A stretch of DNA of 64,000 nt, taken from positions 1-64,000 of the forward strand of contig NZ_BMWG01000027.1 in assembly GCF_014651115.1 (NCBI RefSeq), read 5' to 3'. Source of the stretch: Streptomyces inusitatus. Lineage in GTDB: Bacteria > Actinomycetota > Actinomycetes > Streptomycetales > Streptomycetaceae. The position numbers and the translations under genes are program-made. The notes beneath the pieces were generated by a model. That model was not told the origin of the DNA. It did no database searches and saw nothing but the letters and a program-made list of their open reading frames with translations. Positions 59,910 to 64,000 of the stretch are shown here, one piece after another (position 1 is the first letter of the stretch; every line of letters begins with the position of its first letter).

Positions 59910-60461
59910 GTGAGATCTTCAGTGCCGGAGCTTTACGAGCGGATCGCGGAACGCTTTGGGGAGCTGATCCTCAATTGCCCGCCGGACAGATGGGAAGATC
60001 CGTCCCCGTGTCCTGGATGGACGGCTTGGGACGTTGTGGCGCATGTGATCTCGAATCACCGGAGGGCCATCGCAGGGCTGGACGGTTCGGGTTATTCCGC
60101 GCCCGGCCGGGGCGAGGATCTGCCTCGGGCGTGGGATGCGGCGTCGGAGGCGATCAAGGCCGCCCTGCGGGACCCGGTGAAAGCGCGCACGCTTCTGGGG
60201 GAGGAGTTCGGCTCCATGCCGTTCGAGGAGTTCGTGCGGCGGATGGCGTGTGCCGACACCTTGATCCACGGGTGGGATCTGGCGCGGGCGACCGGTCAGG
60301 ACGAGGGACTGGATTCCGAGGCGGTGGCGGTGGCGACGGAAATCCTGCTGCCGGAGGACCGGGACATCAGGATGCCGCAGGCGTTCGGCGCGAAGGTGCC
60401 TTCGGCCGCCGACGCGGATGCCCGGACCAGGCTGCTGAATTTCCTGGGCCGGCAGGTGTAG
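59910..60461 (+). CDS. TIGR03086-type DinB/mycothiol-dependent maleylpyruvate-isomerase-fold protein
   Basis: A 183-residue four-helix-bundle metalloprotein. The typical segments are DPSPCPGWTAWDVVAHVISN, with the first metal His, and ADTLIHGWDLARATGQD, with the second. Such proteins are presumed to use mycothiol, which fits the mshA gene in this genome. The reaction is unknown. The start is GTG 59910; the ribosome site (GGAGAGAAG) is ~12 nt upstream. Confidence 0.86.
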   Translation: MRSSVPELYERIAERFGELILNCPPDRWEDPSPCPGWTAWDVVAHVISNHRRAIAGLDGSGYSAPGRGEDLPRAWDAASEAIKAALRDPVKARTLLGEEFGSMPFEEFVRRMACADTLIHGWDLARATGQDEGLDSEAVAVATEILLPEDRDIRMPQAFGAKVPSAADADARTRLLNFLGRQV

Positions 60462-60566
60462 GGGGAGAGAGGGGCCGCATCTGTTTATCCGGGTCCTACG
60501 GATTTCTGGTGCTGTTCTTACGGCCGCCTCAGACGGTTCTCATCTGCCGCCGGGACAGTCGTATCC

Positions 60567-61532
60567 ATGACGGACCACTACCAGGCGCAGCCCCAGACCT
60601 ACGACACCACCGCCTATCCGCCGCAGCCCGAACAGCCCCCGGCGACGCACCGGGCACAGGCGCGGGCGCGGCGGCCGATCGGGCTGTTGCTGACGGTGGC
60701 GATCGTGGCGGCGACCGTCGGGGGCGGGGTGGCGACGCTGGTCGGCGGGTTCGGTGAGACGGGCGGGGAGCGGGCGGGGGCGCCGGGTGCCGGGGTGAGT
60801 GGGACGAATGTGTCCACGAGCGGCGCGGGGACGGTGGCGGGGGTGGCCCAGGCGGTCATGCCGAGCATCGTGGAGATCAGGGCCGGGGGTGTGGCGGGGC
60901 AGTCCACGGGTTCGGGTGTGATCATCACCGGGGACGGGGAGATCATCACCAACAACCATGTGATCTCCGGCGCTGAGACCGTTCAGGTCGGTCTCAGCGA
61001 CGGGAAGACCTCCACCGCCGATGTCGTCGGCACCGACCCCGGCAAGGATCTGGCGCTGATCAAGCTCCGGGGGGCGAGCGGCCTCAAGGCGGCGGCCCTG
61101 GGCGAATCGGAGAAGCTCACGGTGGGCGAGGAGGTCGTCGCGATCGGCTCGCCCGAGGGGCTGACGGGCACGGTGACCAGCGGGATCGTCTCCGCGCTCG
61201 ACCGGGATGTGACGGTGGCGAAGGAGCCGGGGCAGGAGCAGCGGCTGCCGGACACCGGGTGGCCCTTCGAGTTCGGCGGGCGGCAGTTCAACGGCGACAC
61301 CGGGGACTCGAAGACCACGTACAAGGCGATCCAGACGGACGCCTCGCTGAACCCGGGGAACTCGGGCGGCGCGCTGATCAATATGCGCGGCGAGATCATC
61401 GGGATCAACTCCGCCATGTACTCGCCCAGCGCGGCGGGCGAGTCGGCCGCGGGCAGCGTCGGCCTCGGCTTCGCCATCCCCGTGGACACCGTCAAGAGTG
61501 TCCTCGGCGACCTCCGCAAAGGCGACCGCTGA
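60567..61532 (+). CDS. HtrA-like membrane-anchored serine protease (S1C), without PDZ domain
   Basis: A 321-residue protease. A cytoplasmic Pro/Gln-rich N-terminus is followed by one membrane helix (~37-60) and an extracytoplasmic trypsin-like domain. The triad is His131 (ITNNHVISG), Asp161 (GKDLALIKL) and Ser266 (LNPGNSGGAL). The chain ends right after the protease domain (FAIPVDTVKSVLGDLRKGDR), with no PDZ. The genes that follow encode an MprAB-like two-component system, as pepD follows mprAB in mycobacteria. So it is probably an envelope-stress protease controlled by that system. Confidence 0.9.
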   Translation: MTDHYQAQPQTYDTTAYPPQPEQPPATHRAQARARRPIGLLLTVAIVAATVGGGVATLVGGFGETGGERAGAPGAGVSGTNVSTSGAGTVAGVAQAVMPSIVEIRAGGVAGQSTGSGVIITGDGEIITNNHVISGAETVQVGLSDGKTSTADVVGTDPGKDLALIKLRGASGLKAAALGESEKLTVGEEVVAIGSPEGLTGTVTSGIVSALDRDVTVAKEPGQEQRLPDTGWPFEFGGRQFNGDTGDSKTTYKAIQTDASLNPGNSGGALINMRGEIIGINSAMYSPSAAGESAAGSVGLGFAIPVDTVKSVLGDLRKGDR

Positions 61533-61561
61533 GCCAGGGGCCCGCGTGCGAGGCTGGTTCC

Positions 61562-62299
61562 ATGACAACCCCGCGCGAAGGCGAACGCATCCTGATCGTC
61601 GACGACGAGCCCGCAGTCCTGGAGGCGCTCCGCCGGAGCCTCGCCTTCGAGGGGTACGGCACGGAGGTCGCCGTCGACGGCGTCGACGCGCTGGCGAAGG
61701 CGGAGGCGTATCAGCCGGATCTGATCGTGCTGGACATCCAGATGCCCCGGATGGACGGTCTGACCGCGGCCCGCCGGATCCGGAGCACGGGGTCCACGGT
61801 GCCGATTCTGATGCTGACCGCCCGTGACACCGTCGGCGACCGGGTCACCGGGCTGGACGCCGGGGCGGACGACTATCTGGTGAAGCCGTTCGAGCTGGAC
61901 GAGCTGTTCGCCCGGATCCGGGCCCTGCTCAGGCGCAGTGCGTACGCCGCGCCCGCGGGCGGGGCGGCGGAGGGGGACGACGGGCACGAGGTGCTGTCCT
62001 TCGGCGATCTGCGGATGGATCTGATCACTCGCGAGGTGCACCGGGGGGCGCGCCCGGTGGAGCTGACCCGTACCGAGTTCACGCTGTTGGAACTGCTGCT
62101 GGCGCACCCGAGGCAGGTGCTCACCAGGGAACAGATCCTCAAGTCCGTCTGGGGCTTCGACTTCGAGCCCAGTTCCAATTCACTGGATGTGTATGTGATG
62201 TATCTGCGGCGCAAGACCGAGGCGGCGGGCGAGCCCCGGCTGGTGCACACGGTGCGCGGGGTGGGCTATGTCCTGCGCGCGGGCGGCGGTGAGGCGTGA
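61562..62299 (+). CDS. MprA-like OmpR-family response regulator
   Basis: A 245-residue regulator. The receiver (1-~120) has Asp58 (IVLDIQMPRMDG) and the conserved KPFELDELF Lys. The winged-helix domain (~145-240) reads LTRTEFTLLELLLAHPRQVL, SVWGFDFEPSSNSLDVYVMY and ends VRGVGYVLRAG. An AGGCT -10-like box lies about 8 nt before the ATG with no clear ribosome site, so a second, leaderless start is likely. It overlaps the kinase gene by 4 bp. Confidence 0.92.
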   Translation: MTTPREGERILIVDDEPAVLEALRRSLAFEGYGTEVAVDGVDALAKAEAYQPDLIVLDIQMPRMDGLTAARRIRSTGSTVPILMLTARDTVGDRVTGLDAGADDYLVKPFELDELFARIRALLRRSAYAAPAGGAAEGDDGHEVLSFGDLRMDLITREVHRGARPVELTRTEFTLLELLLAHPRQVLTREQILKSVWGFDFEPSSNSLDVYVMYLRRKTEAAGEPRLVHTVRGVGYVLRAGGGEA

Positions 62300-63708
62300 C
62301 GGGCCTGACCGGCCGGTTCCGTACGCTGCCCCTGAGGTCCCGGCTCGCCCTGCTGGTGGCCACCGCCGTCGCGGTCGCGGTCGCGGCCGTCTCCGTCGTC
62401 TCCTGGCTGCTGACCCGGGGTCAGCTGTACGAGGAGCTGAACACCACTCTGCGGAACACCAGCGCGCCGGTGGACATGGTCCGCCAGGCGTACGCGAGCT
62501 GCTACGACGTGCGCCCGGCCGACAGCAAGCAGTCGCCGAACTTCGCGTACACCCAGCTCGTGACGCCGAACGGCGCGCGCTGTGTCGGCCCGTACTCCGA
62601 GCCGGTGAAGGTGCGGCCCTCGGACGTGGGGGTGGCGAACGGCACTCTGAAGAGCACCCTGCACGACAGCGTCACCGACGACGGCTCTCCGGTGCGGGTG
62701 CACACCACGCTGATGGGCATCGGCGGCGGTATCAATGTCGCGGTGTCCGTCTCCCGGCCGCTGGATGAGATCAGCACCTCGCTGAACCGGCTGGCGCTGC
62801 TGCTGAGCGGTCTCGCGGGGGTCGGTGTCGTCGGCGCGGGCGCGGCGGGGCTGCTGGTCGCCCGGACCGGGCTGAGGCCGGTGGACCAGCTCACCGAGAC
62901 GGTGGAGCATGTGGCGCGCACGGAGGATCTGACCGTGCGGATCCCGGCGGAGGGGGAGGACGAGATCGCCCGGCTGTCGCGGTCCTTCAACGCGATGACC
63001 GCCGCGCTGGCCTCCTCGCGGGACCGGCAGGCCCGGCTGATCGCGGACGCGGGCCATGAGCTGCGTACGCCGCTGACCTCGCTGCGGACCAATATCGAGC
63101 TGCTGGTGCGCAGTGAGCGCACCGGACGGGCGATCCCGCCGGCGGACCGGCAGGCGCTGCTGGCGTCCGTGGAGGCGCAGATGACCGAGCTGGCCTCGCT
63201 GATCGGCGATCTTCAGGAGCTGTCGCGGCCGGACGCGGTCCGGGGCGGCCCGGTGACGGTGGTGGCGCTGCACGAGATCCTGGGGACGGCGCTGGGCCGG
63301 GCGCGGCTGCGCGGTCCGGAGCTGGTCTTCGCGACGGAGATCGCTCCCTGGTACGTACGGGCGGAGCCCGCCGTGCTGGAGCGGGCGCTGGTGAATGTGC
63401 TGGACAACGCGGTGAAGTTCTCCCCGGCGGGCGGCACGGTGGATGTGCGGCTGAAGGACGGCACGCTCACCGTGCGGGACCGGGGTCCGGGCATCCCGGC
63501 CGATGAGCTGCCGCATGTCTTCGAGCGGTTCTGGCGCTCGCCGTCGGCGCGGTCGCTGCCGGGGTCGGGGCTCGGGCTCTCGATCGTGGCGCGGGTGGTC
63601 CAGCAGTCGGGCGGCGACATCCGGCTGGAGCGCGCCCCGGGCGGGGGCACCCGTGCGGTGATCCGGCTGCCGGGGGCCTCGGTGCCGCCGCCTTCGGCGC
63701 ACCCCTGA
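62296..63708 (+). CDS. MprB-like membrane sensor histidine kinase
   Basis: A 470-residue kinase. The GTG start at 62296 overlaps the regulator stop codon (GTGA). Two membrane helices (~17-40 and ~165-190) flank an extracytoplasmic sensor with Cys69 and Cys96, which could pair. A HAMP segment (RPVDQLTETVEHVARTEDLT) leads to HisKA with His254 (DAGHELRTPLTSLRTN) and the ATPase boxes NVLDNAVKFSP, RDRGPGIP and GSGLGLSIV. It presumably senses envelope stress together with the upstream protease. Confidence 0.93.
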   Translation: MTGLTGRFRTLPLRSRLALLVATAVAVAVAAVSVVSWLLTRGQLYEELNTTLRNTSAPVDMVRQAYASCYDVRPADSKQSPNFAYTQLVTPNGARCVGPYSEPVKVRPSDVGVANGTLKSTLHDSVTDDGSPVRVHTTLMGIGGGINVAVSVSRPLDEISTSLNRLALLLSGLAGVGVVGAGAAGLLVARTGLRPVDQLTETVEHVARTEDLTVRIPAEGEDEIARLSRSFNAMTAALASSRDRQARLIADAGHELRTPLTSLRTNIELLVRSERTGRAIPPADRQALLASVEAQMTELASLIGDLQELSRPDAVRGGPVTVVALHEILGTALGRARLRGPELVFATEIAPWYVRAEPAVLERALVNVLDNAVKFSPAGGTVDVRLKDGTLTVRDRGPGIPADELPHVFERFWRSPSARSLPGSGLGLSIVARVVQQSGGDIRLERAPGGGTRAVIRLPGASVPPPSAHP

Positions 63709-63724
63709 GGGGGGTCGGAAAAAG

Positions 63725-64000
63725 TCAGCCGGTGCGTACGGCGACGGTGACGATCTCGGTGCTGTCGGCGGTGAGGGGCCCGCCGTGCCAGTCGCCGTAC
63801 TGCGCCTCGATCGCGAAACCCGCCTCCGCGAGGAAGGCGTTGAGCGGGCCGGCGCCGAGGAAGCGCAGGCTCTCGCGGTCGGTGTACAGCACGGTGCCTT
63901 CGGCGTCGGCCGTCGTCTCGGTGAAGGTGACCACCTCGCCGACGACGGAGTCGACGCGGTGCCCGACGCGCAGGGCGCGGCCGTCCGGGCCCGCGATGTC
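63725..64000 (-). CDS. SAM-dependent methyltransferase, C-terminal fragment (runs off the window)
   Basis: The last 91 residues of a longer protein: DIAGPDGRALRVGHRVDSVV, strand FTETTADAEGTVLYTDRESLR, then FLAEAGFAIEAQYGDWHGGP and TEIVTVAVRTG. The end (LAEAGF…YGDW…) is the typical C-terminus of class I methyltransferases. The 5' part lies beyond 64000, so substrate and start cannot be judged. Confidence 0.75.
   Translation of the reverse strand, partial: DIAGPDGRALRVGHRVDSVVGEVVTFTETTADAEGTVLYTDRESLRFLGAGPLNAFLAEAGFAIEAQYGDWHGGPLTADSTEIVTVAVRTG

Overview
The window is high-GC actinobacterial chromosome, almost certainly Streptomyces. The evidence is roughly 70% GC with strong third-position G/C bias in most genes, mycothiol biosynthesis (mshA), CarD, GlnR, an RsiG-type anti-sigma factor, an HbhA-like protein, a Nur-type Fur regulator, and several genes that start 6-7 nt after a TAnnnT -10 box (leaderless). 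The core gene order matches, from memory and unchecked, the S. coelicolor stretch around SCO4235 down to SCO4155.

Layout. 1-7.6 kb: the 5' end of cysS, a pyridoxamine-oxidase-fold enzyme, the MEP-pathway pair ispD/ispF, carD, a lipoprotein, and the phosphate two-component genes phoR-phoP divergent from phoU with a PHO box between them. 7.8-21.7 kb: a 49-aa cysteine-rich protein, a secreted LamG protein, phosphoglycerate mutase, two MFS exporters, a secreted trypsin-like protein, ybjN, mshA, a methyltransferase, an NlpC/P60 hydrolase, a receiver-PP2C phosphatase, a DUF2516 protein, hbhA and an XRE regulator facing a perfect 28-bp palindrome.

21.8-34.7 kb: an accessory island that I read as a Tn7-like transposon. 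The right side holds tnsA, tniA (tnsB), tniB (tnsC) and tniQ as one overlapping operon. Four GTGACA-type repeats lie at the tnsA-side end, and two inverted matching copies lie about 12.8 kb away beside the XRE gene. The right end stops 33 bp after the stop codon of a merR gene, the same polarity as Tn7 at glmS. tniB carries a one-base frameshift, so the element may be unable to move. The cargo looks like anti-phage defence: an OLD-type ATPase-TOPRIM nuclease, a PD-(D/E)xK nuclease, and a divergent 917-aa protein fusing a nuclease-like N-terminus, a probable beta-propeller and a Ser/Thr kinase.

34.7-46.5 kb: MerR, HAD and DinB proteins, two small secreted proteins, an orphan terpene synthase, a HelD-like helicase with a TetR gene, and a TetR/ABC exporter cassette with two operators. 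46.6-64 kb: L-asparaginase, rsiG, dtd, ygfZ, nur, nitrobindin, a 33-aa membrane protein, a DsrE protein, and a sulfurtransferase operon headed by a 27-aa cysteine-containing leader peptide. Then come a TetR gene, DUF2993, a membrane protein, a MoaD/ThiS protein, glnR (with a terminator-like hairpin and a coupled mini-ORF in its leader), a LacI regulator, a small secreted protein, a DinB-fold protein, an HtrA protease with an MprAB-like two-component system, and the 3' end of a methyltransferase gene. No rRNA, tRNA or CRISPR array was recognised.
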